Counted from the first letter of the stretch, positions 21,526-33,860 are shown. The stretch: 64,000 nt of DNA from Spirodela intermedia (GCA_902729315.2 LR746266.1:2173759-2237758); one strand, 5' to 3'. Numbers and translations are program-made. Notes: generated by a model from the letters alone, not told the origin.

Positions 21526-23163
21526 TCCCGGCACCGCCACCCGACCTGAACTACACGCCCTCACGATCTTCATCAGCAAGACGGCGGCCCATCTTCGTTC
21601 TCCCTTCGAACCCACCTCAGCCAAGCTGTGTAGCTCCTAGTCCACCGCAGTTTTGCACCCTATTCTCCCGCGATCGCCAGTCAGCGACAATACCCCGCAA
21701 CTTTCATCTCTCCTTTCTGCAAGCCGTACATTATCTCTTTCTCTATCTAGTATCTCTTTTCTCATTCCTGAGTGGTGGTGCATACGTATCTTCCTCGTGA
21801 TCGTAGAGCAGTCGCCTCTAGCAGAAAAAAGCTGAGCTTCTTCTTCGTTTACCCCGCCAGAAACCAGGATAAGTTGTAGGTCCGCGCCGAGCGCACTGAG
21901 CAAATCCTCGTCAGCCCTCTTCGGGAAAACTTTGATGATTTATAAAAATATTCTGGTAGGAGATGCGTACTGACTAGACGTCAACAAAGAGGGCTTCGGA
22001 CCCTCCGTCGGTCCCCGGGATATTCATCCCCGGGGCTGTCGTAATTATTCTCATGCCACACTCAGGGGCTTTCGTGTGTGGTCATGATTTTCTCGGAAAC
22101 CACTGTTGGCACGTACGTCTGCAAGGCAACAAGGCCCACGGCATCGGACCGGCGCACCGACGGTGTAGAAGATAATTCAAAAGCAGCCGGCGGAAAAGGC
22201 GTAGCTGGCCTCGATCTGGTAGTGGCAAGCTCTCCGCTGAAGGGTTCGCAGTGACGCTCTGAAGAAAGAAAGGCGGGCGCTGGCTAGGATTGCTACGAGA
22301 TCCTGACCGGAAGAGGAGTTGTCTTCTATTACGGTTGTCGTCTCTTTCGCTTAAAAAGGCCAGGAAATGTGAATGGTTCATTCTGACTGTAGGAACGAAG
22401 GGGACCGAATGAGAAGCAGAAAAGGAAGATTCGGTCTAACCATGGTGGACGCCCGCCCCGGGATAATACATTTTCCCGGGACTGTATGCAACAGGAGAAC
22501 TCTCAACTTTCTTAGTTTATCGTTATCCTTATCTCCGGCTGCTCGTTGGGTTTCCCACTTCTCTTCAGTGTCCCTCTCACCCATAGACTTCGGCCTGGAA
22601 TCCCTCCCAAGTCACTCAGGTATCTGAAATCTCGTTTCCGGCGCCCCACTCGTGGTAGAGCAACCTTAATCTGGGGTGAGTTCGAAACCAAAGGACACCT
22701 GAGCAGTTCGCTACTTTGGGCTCTGGTCTTACCTCTGTACCTCGTAAGTTTGATTATTGGACATTTAGAGCGGCTTCGAGAAGGGTTGGCGGGGGGAAGT
22801 TGGGAATGATCACCGAGCCTGTCGGACTGGCCGGTTGGTTGACAGTTCTGGTGAAGAGTGCAGCTGAGAGTGCGGCAGAGGCAGCTTCTGTTGTTGTTGA
22901 GTTGTTGAGGGTGACAGCGGAGCAATGTTGGCTGACAACTGAATCAGTAGCCAGCACCGAAGATATCTCCTTCATTGGGGAGTACCATAAGACATTTTCA
23001 ATATTCTAACCATATCCTCTCAAGGCACACCTAAGTGAGTTGTTAATGAGGTGTTAGCTCATTTCAAGTCGAGGTTCAAACTTACATCCTCTCAGAGATA
23101 TCGAATCGTATTGAAGCAAGTGTGAACTCTACCAGTTCAGAATAAAAATAAGGGATGCATATA
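21526..23163 (+). other. GC-balanced island after the peptide gene; anonymous open frames
   Basis: Holds the peptide gene's 3' UTR and about 1.6 kb not matching any repeat family here. A plus-strand open frame from an ATG at 22806 to 23009 (MITEPVGLAGWLTVLV, then an Ala/Glu/Val-rich helix and CWLTTESVAS) has natural-looking composition and might be a first exon, but I cannot name it and see no continuation before element X begins at 23164. Two look-alike CCCGGGATA..CCCGGG motifs occur at about 22015 and 22457. No other gene is supported. Confidence 0.35.
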
Positions 23164-24087
23164 TGACGTGACTTAGTTGTTGTATAGTAAATCACATAAA
23201 TTTAAAATTTATAAAACTAAAAAATACTAATTTTTAGATATTTAGAAGTATTTTTAAATAAATATATCAATTATAATTCAACAAAACTTTTAAAAATAGT
23301 GATAATTTTTCAGGTCGATCACAAGGATGTAATATAATATCAGATAATTATTCAGAATTTTCCTCAAAGAATATGAATTTTTATGAATTTTATACTAAGA
23401 AATAAAAATAAAATATATTTAAAATTCACAAAAAAAGAAAATAAGGGTACGGATGTCAAGATGATGTTAGTACCTGACGAACGTGAATCGGATAAAAATA
23501 GAGTTCTGTCCGGCGATTCTTACGTAAGCAATTACAAACGATTTAATTGATCAAATTAAGATCTATAAAAGTCAAAAGAATCGTGATTGAATGAAGTATA
23601 ACTTGGTAAATTTAAATCGCATAAATTATCATTAAATGAAGCAAAAACTAAGTTGAAAGTAAGAAAACAGAGTTTCAGCGTCGTGACGGTGATGCATCGA
23701 CAATGCACTGAAATCCTAGCTGTGATGTGTTGGCGATGCACCGAAAGGGGAGTGACGCACATGTGCTCTCATTGGTCCTAGCTGCTTGAACCCATGCTCA
23801 CGGTTTCCCTCGACTGTGCTTTCGACCTACTTGCGGGCTGGGCTAGCCAATGATTCCCCCCCATTTTACTAGATTTTTATTTTAATTTCTTTTTCTTCAT
23901 TTATCTAAAAGAAAACTATAAAAATTATATAAATTCGTAGAAAATCACATAATTAGCCAAAAATTTACTTTAATCAACTGAAAACTACTTTTCACAATTT
24001 AACATAAATATAAATCTATTTATCATGAGTTAGGGCTAAAGATATATTATTTACTAATTATTAACTCATTATAATGAAGACTTATCA
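23164..24087 (-). mobile_element. 3' LTR of element X (LTR-A), internally deleted
   Basis: TGACGTGACTTAG at 23164 to GACTTATCA at 24087. About 0.7 kb of mid-LTR, including the USE/TATA, is missing around 23740, where mid-LTR sequence jumps to the GC-rich module. A polypurine tract abuts at 24088, showing this is the 3' LTR of a minus-strand element. The left flank (ATATA) does not match the flank of X's 5' LTR (TTGGT at 38903), so one end has been rearranged. Confidence 0.8.
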
Positions 24088-24100
24088 CACCCCCCAACTT
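24088..24100 (-). other. Polypurine tract of element X
   Basis: Minus strand AAGTTGGGGGGTG immediately before the 3' LTR start TGATAAG. The same tract precedes element Y's 3' LTR. It is the plus-strand DNA priming site in reverse transcription. Confidence 0.75.
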
Positions 24101-24500
24101 AAATCATTGCTAGTCCCTTAGCAATGGAATTATGAAAATAAAAATTTGCAAATCTCAAACATCATATTTTAATTTATAAAAAAATATATAATTTGAAATG
24201 ATGCACCTTTAGACACTTTGGATTCTTATATCAAGTATTTAAGAATGATGTTAAGCACTTAAATGTTTAAGCACTCCTTGAAATATTAATCTAGACTTCA
24301 CTTCTTCTATTCACATCTTTATCAGTTTTTCACTCATAGATATATTTACAAGATGTTTCAATTATCAATACTCATCCAAGAATAATATTGATCCTACATT
24401 TCTCTTTTTTTATGGCTTGATTTTTGAAGTTTACATTATATTTCTTCTTTCTATATATATATATATAGTGGATAAGTAGCTTTTCCTGTAGACAAATTTC

Positions 24501-24815
24501 GACAATAAGAATGATGTCTCACACCTTCCATGTGTACTCCTCATTTTCAGGGCTTTCACTTTATCCACTTATTTTGTAGTAAGTATTTTTCTATGCACGA
24601 TTTTCGACAATGAGAATGATGTCTCACACCTTCCATGTGTACTCTTCATTTTCAGGGCTTTCACTTTATTCACTTATTTTGCAGCAAGAATTTTTCTATG
24701 CACGATTTTCAACAATGAGAATGATGTCTCACACCCTTTATGTGTACTCTTTGTTTCTAGATTTTTCACATTGTTCTCTTTTTTTTTTCAAAATAAGTAA
24801 TTTCTTCTCACAAGT
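24501..24815 (-). repeat. 105-bp tandem repeat in the 3' internal region of X, 3 units
   Basis: Units begin at about 24501, 24606 and 24711, each with AATGAGAATGATGTCTCACA and TGTGTACTC. Element Y has two units at the same place (30741 and after the solo LTR, about 32487). Copy-number difference between sister elements points to slippage or unequal exchange. Confidence 0.8.
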
Positions 24816-25440
24816 CCTATAGATCAGGGTGCAAAAATCTCCATTAAACTAAAATGATCAATTAAATTTTCACATCAAGTAAATACTATCCATCAAGATC
24901 ACGAAGTGAAAAACTGTAAAATCAAATCCATGTTATCTATCATGTATCCAAGGAGTATTCCAACATATCATGCTACTAGATCATTCTTTTGACTCAATAA
25001 TAATCTTCCTAGTATCTTTTGGTATCAATCAATCTATTGGATTTAATTTTTTATGCATACAATATAATGTAAGAAATTTATAAATTAGATAGTTCTAACA
25101 GTTCTATTTTTTATTTTCAGTTCTGTTTTTAGCAATAATAAATTTGTCAAAAATAAATCAAAATTATCCTCTTTATAGTTGTAATTTTGAATTTCAGTAA
25201 TATATGTCTAGGGGATTGAAATGTGAGAAAAGGGTATCTAGAATTTTAAATTTCGGGCTGTTTTTTCTCTGCTGCTTTTGACAATTTGTTGTTCCTGACA
25301 GAAAACCAGAAAATAGATGATATAGTTTTTCCAAATTTTATTTTATTTTAGTTGCTGTTCTAAGTGAACATAAAAATAAAAATAAAAATGCAAACTCATG
25401 TTCTTAATCATCCTACAACATAAGTTAAGAATTAATACTT

Positions 25441-25453
25441 CACCCCCCAACTT
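25441..25453 (-). other. Second, internal PPT-like tract of element X
   Basis: Minus strand AAGTTGGGGGGTG, identical to the terminal PPT, 1.35 kb further into the element, preceded on that strand by a GACAATGTCAT-like stretch found in plant Athila/Tat elements. Y has a near-identical tract at 33227-33240. Confidence 0.6.
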
Positions 25454-25743
25454 AAAAATGACATTGTTCTCAATAACACAAAAAAATCAGAATAGAATAT
25501 GTAGAAAATATAATTTTCAAGTGAAGCATGCATATATGCAAAGTTAAGCACTAAAAATGTTGTCATAAATGATCAAGCTTAGAAAGACGTCACCTCAACC
25601 TCGTTTTTAATTTTCCACTTCATCTTATACTCCTCCTACAATTTTTTTAAATTAAATAAATACAGAAATAAATACTGCGAAATTCTAAGAAAAATAGAAC
25701 TTTAAAACAAATAATAATAAATCAAACAAAATGAAATGAAAAA

Positions 25744-25761
25744 CATGGGTTGCCTTCCATG
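25744..25761 (-). other. Conserved GGCAACCCA motif downstream of gag (element X)
   Basis: Minus strand CATGGAAGGCAACCCATG, preceded on the same strand by AAGACATTAAA. The AAAGACATTAA..GGGAGGCAACCCA combination is a recurrent non-coding landmark after the pol region of plant Athila/Tat elements. Here it follows gag directly, as expected if pol was deleted. Y: 33521-33538. Confidence 0.55.
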
Positions 25762-26100
25762 TAGCGATGAATTTAATGTCTTCAGCTGGACAACTCTTAG
25801 ATCATATAAGATGATCTATGGCCATCAAAATATATTTGTATCCCAAGGTAAGTTTCATGATATTCTTTTTCAAATTTAGCATAAATTCATATACTTCATA
25901 TATATACCTTGACATACTTTCAGCCAAAATAAAATAAAAATTAACAAAAAAAATTCAAAAATAATATTTCCATTTTGAAAGGAATCTTTCCTCATTTCTA
26001 TCTTGTTTTGTAAGGCTCTCATTTATTAATAAATACTTTCTATTAATAGACCATAAAATGTGATCAAGCCATATAAATTTCAAATTAGCTCTTACCCAAT

Positions 26101-27720
26101 TTAGATTTTTTCATTTAAATTTCTATCTCTAATTCTTCCACTCGTCCATTTCTTAATGTGTTCTTTTATTTGTATAATCTTCTCTTGTTTCATTTTATCT
26201 TCCATATATTTGTTCAATTTTCGAGGAGTGAATATTTCAAGCTTAGAAATAATTTTAATAGGCTGTGGGTTTTGAAGGATGGAAGCATTGTCTTCTTTAA
26301 TCTCAGATCTAATGAATTCAGTAAAATTCAAATCTTCTCCTCCAAAATTATCTCTATATTCATATTCATTATTTTCATTTCTCCCCATTAGTTCAATCAA
26401 CTCTTTTTCTAGCTTTTCATTTATTAACTCATCAAATTCTTCATTTTCCCAAGAGCTATCTTCTAATTTTAGTATATGATATACATCATCATCCTCACTA
26501 TCAACATCCATGCCTGCAAAATTCTGATTAAATTTATTAATTTTGTCTCCTACATCTCCCAAATCAACTAATTTTTCCTCACTTGAAATATGTTTTTCTT
26601 CATTTCCATCTTTACTCCCTTCTACTAAAATTTAGATGATTATTCCATGATCAGCTGTTGTTTCTTCATCTAAGGGCTCTTTCTCCTCATCATCCTCACT
26701 ATAGTTATTCATCAATTGTGAGCAATAAATAATTTTATTCAAATTTTCTGCTACTATATTTTCAGTCTTAATATTCTTATTTACTTCTAATGGCTCATCA
26801 ATTTCTTCTAATAGTTGGAAATAAGGATCAAGTAAAATATTTTCACTCAATGTATTCACTGTCCTAAAACTTTCATTTTGTGGGTTTTTCTTAAATTTAT
26901 CCAGCTAAACCCTCCTTGCTGAATTCTTACTATTAGACTGTTTCCTGAATTTTCTATGGGCTGACTTGGTGACTGTCCCTCTTCTCTCTTATTCTCAAAA
27001 GCCTCTATAATTTGTTTCTAGTTCAACATCATTTGATTTATAATTTGTTACATCATTTGGCTCATTTGCTACATTGTTTTCATAGCATTAGGTTGGATTT
27101 AAGAGGGCTAATTTTTTTGAAATCTATGTTCCTGTTTTGGACAAAATTTAGTATTTGAATTGGATCTAAGTGCTTTTGGATTTTGAATATTATTTGGTTT
27201 TCTTCACAAAAAATTATTCCCCCAATTAGGATTATAAGAATTAAAAAAATATTCTCTATTTTTACTAAAATCATGGTGTACTTGCACTTGCTCCTTCTTA
27301 GGATGAAATGATTGATCTAAATTATAATATTGAAATTCGAAATTATCATTTTCACCATACATAGGGCATGCACTATATGCATTCAATTGAAAGTTAGGAG
27401 GCTTTCTAATATTCTCAATAAGTAAATCATGTTTTTCTAATCTTTGATTAATCTGATTAACCTCATTTCTTAAATTAAAATCATCATCATTTCGAATTTA
27501 ATAGTAGGTGCTAATGGGACTCTAATATTGGATGCTCTCTAAAATGAATTAGGGATATAATGATTTTCATGGCCATAGGATTGTTCTCAATTTGACTTGT
27601 ACTTCCTTCAATCCATCAAAATTAATTTTTCTTTCAGATTTTTTTTTTTTTGAATGAAATAGTGAAAGGATTTTCTAGCCTGTGATGCAAGGGTCTTCTA
27701 CCATGCATAAGGATCAATAA
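26101..27720 (-). pseudogene. gag of element X, core deleted
   Basis: Homologous to Y and Z gag. The C-terminal acidic block (26101-26562) is open for 153 codons; further blocks are 26632-26859, 27080-27274 (VKIENIFLILIILIGG frame) and 27204-27386 (CPMYGENDNFEFQYY). The N-terminal block near 27640-27720 retains RLENPFTISF. Compared with Y, about 580 bp is missing at 27490, removing the conserved LRDKASYWLSTL core. A long poly-T (27638-27650) and several stops also break it. Non-functional. Confidence 0.75.
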
Positions 27721-27894
27721 ATTCAAAGAAAAAGTTTAATAATTATTACCCTCCTTTAGTATGCTCCAGTCCTTGCCTTGTTTCTCTTTGTTCCCCCTTC
27801 TCTTTTTTTTGGCAAGAAGAAAATAAAATAAGAGTTAATTTTTTTGTGTACTCTAAGAGAAAAATAGAAAAATACTAAATATTATGTAATACAT

Positions 27895-27911
27895 CCTCGG
27901 CAGCGGCACCA
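27895..27911 (-). other. tRNA-Asp type PBS of element X
   Basis: Minus strand TGGTGCCGCTGCCGAGG, three transitions from the tRNA-Asp complement, five bases from the 5' LTR end at 27917. Confidence 0.75.
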
Positions 27912-27916
27912 AAATT

Positions 27917-28656
27917 TGAGGTGACTTGATCGTTGAATAGTAAATCATGTAAATTTAAAATTTATAAAATTAGAAAATATTAATTTTTTGGATATTTAGA
28001 AGTATTTTTGAACAAATATATCAATTATAATTTAACAAAACTTTCAAAAATAGTGGTAATTTTCTAGGTCGATCACAGGGATGTAATATAATATCAAGTA
28101 ATTATTCAGAATTTTCCTCAAAGAATACAATTTTCTATAAATTTTATATTCAGAAATAAAAATAAAATATATTTAAAATTCAAGAAAAAGAGAAATAAGG
28201 GTGCAGATGTCAAGATGACATTAGTGCCCGACGAACATGAATTAGGTGGAAGCAGAGTTCTGCTCGACAATTCTTACGTAAGCGATTATAGATGATTTAA
28301 TTGATCAAATTAAGATTTGTAAAAGTTGAAAGAATCGTGATTGAATGAAGTATAGCTTGGTAAATTTAAACCACACAAATTATCACTAAATGAAGTGAAA
28401 ATTAAGTTGAAAGTAGAAAAATAGAGTTCTGACGTCACAGCGGCGATGCATTGACAATGCACTAGAATCCTAAGCATTCGAGAGGATCTTCGTGTACTGT
28501 TCATGGCCTCGAAGGCTCTCTTTAAACAAGGACGACGTGGGTAATCTCTAAATCTCCTTACAAAATCTAGAGATCAATAAAATGAATTGTCGAATCGTCT
28601 CTAGTGGCTGTCACCTGACATAGCAGAAAAATGGCAACTTTGCAGCTCTTCGACAG
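27917..28656 (-). mobile_element. 5' LTR of element X, left portion
   Basis: TGAGGTGACTTGATCG at 27917 through CAGCTCTTCGACAG, where element Y is inserted. The LTR resumes at 37912. Flanks GACAG (28652-28656) and GGCAA (37907-37911) are each one change from the GGCAG seen at this position in other LTR-A copies. Confidence 0.85.
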
Positions 28657-30342
28657 TGACATGACTTAGTCATTGTATAGTAAATCACGTAAATTTTAAA
28701 TTTATAAAACTAAAAAATATGAATTTTCAAATATTTATAAGTACTTATGAACAAATATATCAATTATAACTTAATAAAAATTCCTAAAATAGTGATAATT
28801 TTCCAGGTCGATCATAGAGATGATAATTTCAAAGTTTTTCTCAAAGAATACTTTTTTCTATGAATTTTATACTAGGAAATGAAAATAAAATATATTCAAA
28901 ATTCACAAAAAAAGGAAATAAGGGTGCAGACGTCAAGATGACATCAGCACCTAGCGAACTCGAATCAGGCGAAAATAGAGTTCCGCCCGGCGATTCTTAC
29001 ATAAGTGATTACAAACAATTTAATTGATCAAATTAAGATCTGTAAAAGACGGAAGAATCGTAATTAAATAAAATATATTTTGGTAAATTAAAATCACAGA
29101 AATTATCACGAAATGAAGCGGAAAATAAGTTGAAAGTAGGAAAACAAAGTTCCAGCGTCGCGGCGGCAATGTGTCAGCGATGCATCAGAATCTTGAGTGT
29201 TCGGCGATGTGGACAAGGACGACGTGGGCAATCTCTAGATCTCCTTGCGAAGCCTAGAGATCAATGAAATAGGTCATCGAATCATCTCCAGTGACTATCA
29301 CCCGGCGGAGCAAAAAAATGGTGACTTTGCGGATCTCTAGCAGCTGTCACTTGGCGGAGCAGAAAAACGGCGACTTTGCAGCTCTTTGGCGGCTGTCACT
29401 CAGTGGAGCGGAAAAACGGCGACTTTGCGGCTCTCCAGCAGCTGTCACCTGACGGAGAGGAGCTGGATGGAGGTTGGGTGCGTGTCAGGGAGCTTCATCC
29501 TCAAGTCTGCGCAGCAAGAGGAGGCTCTTCATCGCATCTGGTACGCTCTTAGGAGGTGGCGACTCATCTCCCGGCATATCGTCCTCTTTCAGACGACGGC
29601 TTGTTCGTCGATCAATCGAAGATGATTTACTCGATGGATTCGCAATCCTTTTATCGCGAATCCTTCAGCAATTTTAGTAACAATGCTTCGCGAATCGCAT
29701 TGACGAGATTTTCGCCCAATGATCTAGCAATTCTAGTTGCTTAATCTTTCACCGGCGATCTGCAGGAAAGTCGCGATAATTAGATAAAAATATGAGTTTT
29801 GGCTCTAGGAGGATTCGAACCCGCGCCAGTTGCCCATCCCTTTTGGGGAAGGTGATGCAGGTTTAGTTCCACATCGGTTGTGCGCCGAATTTTTGGGCGA
29901 ATATATAGTAATGTTAGATCTCTAAGCAAGTCCCTCTCTTGCGCATGTACGACCACTCCTTGCCCCACACCAAGCTGGCCACCAGTGATGTGGAAGGGGG
30001 GTGGCACACACGTGCCCTATCGGTCCAAGCCACTCGAGCCCCTACTCGCGGCTACTTCCCGACTACACTTCTGACCCACTCGTGGGCCTGGCTGGCTGAT
30101 GGGTCCCCACATTTTATAATATTTTTATTTTATTTCTATTTCTTTTTCTTTATTTATCTCAAAAGTAAGACTGTAAAAATCATATAAATTCGTATAAAAT
30201 CACATAATTACCCAAAAATTCACGTTAATCAATTGAAAACCACTTTTCACACTTTAACATAAATATAAGTCTATTTATCATGAGTTAAGGGTAAAAATTT
30301 ATTATTTACTAATTATTAACTCATGATAATGAAGACTTATCA
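28657..30342 (-). mobile_element. 3' LTR of element Y
   Basis: TGACATGACTTAG to GACTTATCA, 1686 bp, followed by the PPT. It includes an imperfect duplication of the GTCACTTGGCGGAGC / GGAGCGGAAAAACGGCGACTT motif around 29290-29430, making it slightly longer than the family norm. Confidence 0.85.
29866..29907 (+). promoter_or_regulatory. USE (10/11) + TATA, Y 3' LTR
   Basis: GTTCCACATCG (29866-29876), 25 nt, TATATA (29902-29907). Confidence 0.45.
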
Positions 30343-30353
30343 CCCCCCAACTT
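30343..30353 (-). other. Polypurine tract of element Y
   Basis: Minus strand AAGTTGGGGGG directly before TGATAAG of the 3' LTR. Confidence 0.75.
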
Positions 30354-31959
30354 AAATCATTGCTAGTCCCTTATCATTGGAATTACGAAAATAAAAATTT
30401 GCAAATCTCAAACATCATATTTTAATACATGAAAAGAAAATACAATTAGAAATGATGCACCTTTAGACACTTTGAATTCTTATATCAAGCATTTAAGAAC
30501 GATCTCAAGCACTTAAATGTTTAAGCACTCCTTGGAATAACAATCTAGACTTGACTTCTTCTATTCACATCTTTATCACTTCTTCACTCATAGATATATT
30601 TACAAGATGTTCCAATTATCAATACTCATCCAAGAATAATATTGATCTTACATTTCCTTTTTTCCATGGCATGATTTTTGAAGTTTGCACTATATTTCTT
30701 CCTTCTTTTTTTTTTTTATATATAGTGGATAAGTAGCTTTTCCTGTAGACAAATTTCGACAATAAGAATGATGTCTCACACCCTCCATGTGTACTCTTCA
30801 TTTTCAGGGTGACGTGACTTAGTCGTTGTATTTTATAAAATTTATATCTATTAGAAGTATTTTTGGATATTTAGAAGTATTTCTGAATAAATATATCAAT
30901 TATAATTCAATAAAACTTCCAAAAATAGCGGTAATTTTCCAAGTCGATCACAAGGATGTAATATAATATCTGGTAATTATTCAGAATTTTTCTCAATGAA
31001 TACGAGTTTCTATGAATTTTATACTACGAAATGAAAAGGAAATATACTTAAAATTCACGAAAAAAGGGAAATAAGGGTGCGGACGTCAGGATGATGTCAG
31101 CGCCCGGCGAATGCAAATCGGGCAAAAACAGAGTTCCGCTCGACGATTCTTACGTAAGCGATTATAGACGATTTAATTAATCAAATTAAGATCTGTAAAA
31201 GCTGGAAAAATCTTAATTGAACAAAGTATATTTTGGTAAATTAAAAACACAAAAATTATCACTAAATGAAGCGTAAAGTAAATTGAAAGCAGGAAAATAG
31301 AGTTCCAGCGTTGCGACGGTGATGCGTCGGTGATGCACCGAAATCTTAAGCGTTCAGGAGGATCGTCGTGCAGTGTCCACGGCCTCAAAGGCTCTCCTTG
31401 GACAAAGATGACGTGGGCAATCTCTAGATCTCCTTGCAAAGTCTAGAGATTAATGAAATCGGTCGTCGAATCGTCTCCGGCAGCTGTCACCCGGCGGAGT
31501 GGAAAAACGGTGACTTTGCGGCTCTCCGATGGCTGTCACCCGACGAAGAGGAGCTGGATGGAGGTGGGGCGCGTGTTAGGGAGCTTCATCCTCAGGTCCG
31601 CATAGCAAGAAGAGGCTCTTCATCGCATCTGGTATGCTCTCAGGAGGTGGCAACTCGTCTCTCGGCGGATCGTCCTCTTCTCGACGATGGCTTGTTCGTC
31701 GATCAATCGGAGATGATTTACTCGATGGATTCGCGATCCTTTTATCGCGAATCGTTTAGCAATTTTAGTAGCAATGCTCCGCGAATTGCGTTGACAAGAT
31801 TTTCGCCGATGATCTAGTGATTCTCGTTGCTTAATCCTTCACCGGCGATCTGCAAGAAAGTCGCGATAATTAGATAAAAATATATGAATTTTGACTCTGC
31901 GAGGATTCGAACCCGTGCCAGTTGTCCGCCCCTTCTGACGAAGGTGTGACGCGGGTTTA

Positions 31960-32001
31960 GTCCCACATCGCCTGTGCGCCAATTTTTCGAGCGAATATAT
32001 A
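31960..32001 (+). promoter_or_regulatory. USE + TATA in solo LTR-A
   Basis: Exact GTCCCACATCG (31960-31970), 25 nt, TATATA (31996-32001). Confidence 0.6.
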
Positions 32002-32023
32002 GTAATGTTAGCTTTCTAAGCAA

Positions 32024-32211
32024 AGTCCCTTCTCTCGCGTGTACGACCACTCCTTGCCCCATAGCCAACTGGCCACCAGTAATGTAGAAGGGGAGTGGCG
32101 CACACGAGCCCCTATCGGTCCAAGCCGCTCAAGCCCCTGCTCGTGGCTGCTCTCCGAGTGAGCTTCCGACTCGCTTGCGGGCCCGGCTGGCCGGCGGGTC
32201 CCCCTCATTTT
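32024..32211 (+). ncRNA. Candidate Pol III-type RNA from solo LTR-A
   Basis: About 188 nt from the predicted start, roughly 25 nt after the TATA, to the first T4 (32208-32211). It carries the family hairpins: CCACTCC near the 5' end pairs with GGAGTGG; AGCCGC..GCGGCT-type and CCCGC/GCGGG-type stems follow. Ends are predictions. Confidence 0.3.
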
Positions 32212-33520
32212 GTCTTATTTTTATTTATTTTTCTTCATTTATCTCAAAAGTAAGACTGTAAAAATCATATGAATTCATGTAAAATCACATAATTACCTAA
32301 AAATTCACATTAATCAACTGAAAATCACTTTTCACACTTTAACACAAATATAAGTCTATTTATCATGAGTTAAGGCTAAAACTATATTATTTACTAATTA
32401 TTAACTCATGATAATGAAGACTTATCATAGGGCTTTCACTTTCTCCACTTATTTTGCAGCAAGTGTTTTTCTATGCACGATTTTCAACAATGAGAATGAT
32501 GTCTCACACCTTCCATATGTACTTTTCGTTTCTAGATTTTTCACATTGCTCTCTCTCTTTTTTTTTTCGAAATAAGTGATTTCTCTTGACAAGTCCTATA
32601 GATCAGGGTGCAAAAATCTCCATTAAACTCAAATGATCAATCAAATTTTCACATCAAGTAAATACTATCCATCAAGATCATGAAGTGAAAATCTATAAAA
32701 TCAAATCCATGTTATCTATCATGTATCCAAGGAGTATTCCAACATATCATGCTACTAGATCATTCTTTTGACTCAATAATAATCTTCCTAGTATCTTTTG
32801 GTCTCAATCAATCTAATTGATTTAATTTTTCATGCATGCAATATGATGTAAGAAATTTGTAAATTAGATAGTTCTAATAGTTCTGTTTTCTATTTTCAGT
32901 TCTGTTATTAGCAACAATAAATTTATCAAAAATAAATCAAAACTATCCTCTTTATAGTTGTAATTTCGAATTTCAGTAATATGTCTTGGGGATTGAAATG
33001 TGAGAAAAGGGTCTCTAGAATTTCAAATTTCGGGCTATTTTTGGTCTATTATTTTTGACAGTTTGCTGTTCTTGACAGAAAACCAGAAAATAGATATTGT
33101 AGTTTTTCTGAATTTTTTTTATTTTTATTTTTTTAGTTGTTGTTCTAAGTGAGCATAAAAAAAAAAGAATAAAATGCAAACACATGTTCTTAATCGTCCT
33201 ACAGTATAAATTAATAATGAATACTTCACCCCCAAACTTAAAAATGACATTGTCCTCAATGACACAGAAAAATCAAAATAGACTATACAGAAAATATAAT
33301 TTTCAAGTGAAGCATGCATATATGCAAAGTTAAACATTAAAAATACTGTCATAAATGATAAAGCTCAAAAAGACATCACCTCAACCTCATTTTTAATTTT
33401 CCACTTCATCATACACTCCTCCTCCTGCACTTTTTCGAAAAACTAAATACAAAAAGAAGTACTGCAAAATTCTAAGAAAAATAGAGCTTAAAAAAAAATC
33501 AAACAAAATGAAATAAAAAC

Positions 33521-33538
33521 CATGGGTTGCCTCCCATG
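33521..33538 (-). other. Conserved GGCAACCCA motif of element Y
   Basis: Minus strand CATGGGAGGCAACCCATG, the intact form of the post-coding landmark also present in element X. Confidence 0.55.
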
Positions 33539-33578
33539 CAGCGCTGAATTTAATGTCTTTAGCTTGACAGCTCTTAGA

Positions 33579-33860
33579 TCATATAAGATGATCTATGGCC
33601 ATCAAAATATATTTGTCTCCCAAGGTAAATTTTATGATATTCTTTTTCAGATTTAGCATAAATTCATATACTTCATATATATACCTTGACATACTTTCAG
33701 TCACAACAAAATTAAAATTAACAAAATTTTCCCAAAAATAATATTTCCATTTTGAAGAGAATCTTTCCTCATTTCTATTTTGTTTTGTAAGGCTCTCATT
33801 CATTAATAAATACTTTCTATTAATAGACCATAAAATGTGATCAACCCATATAATTTTCAA
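33579..33860 (-). other. 93-codon open frame after gag in element Y, unknown
   Basis: Reads MKIIWVDHILWSINRKYLLM and continues Lys/Asn/Phe-rich. Element X has the same region (about 25800-26080), broken. It sits between gag and the GGCAACCCA landmark, where the end of pol would be, so it may be a stub left by the pol deletion. I do not recognise a domain. Confidence 0.35.

Larger units (their letters stand above)
30810..32427 (-). mobile_element. Solo LTR-A nested in element Y
   Basis: TGACGTGACTTAG (30810) to GACTTATCA (32427), 1618 bp. Flanks CAGGG (30805-30809) and TAGGG (32428-32432) are a 5-bp duplication with one mismatch. Element X, lacking the insertion, reads TTTTCAGGGCTTTC here, which confirms the empty site. 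Recombination between the two LTRs of a former element left this solo copy. Confidence 0.9.

Noticed and set aside
24501-24815. CRISPR-like array
   Set aside because: The three 105-bp units are contiguous tandem copies without unique spacers, inside a plant retrotransposon.
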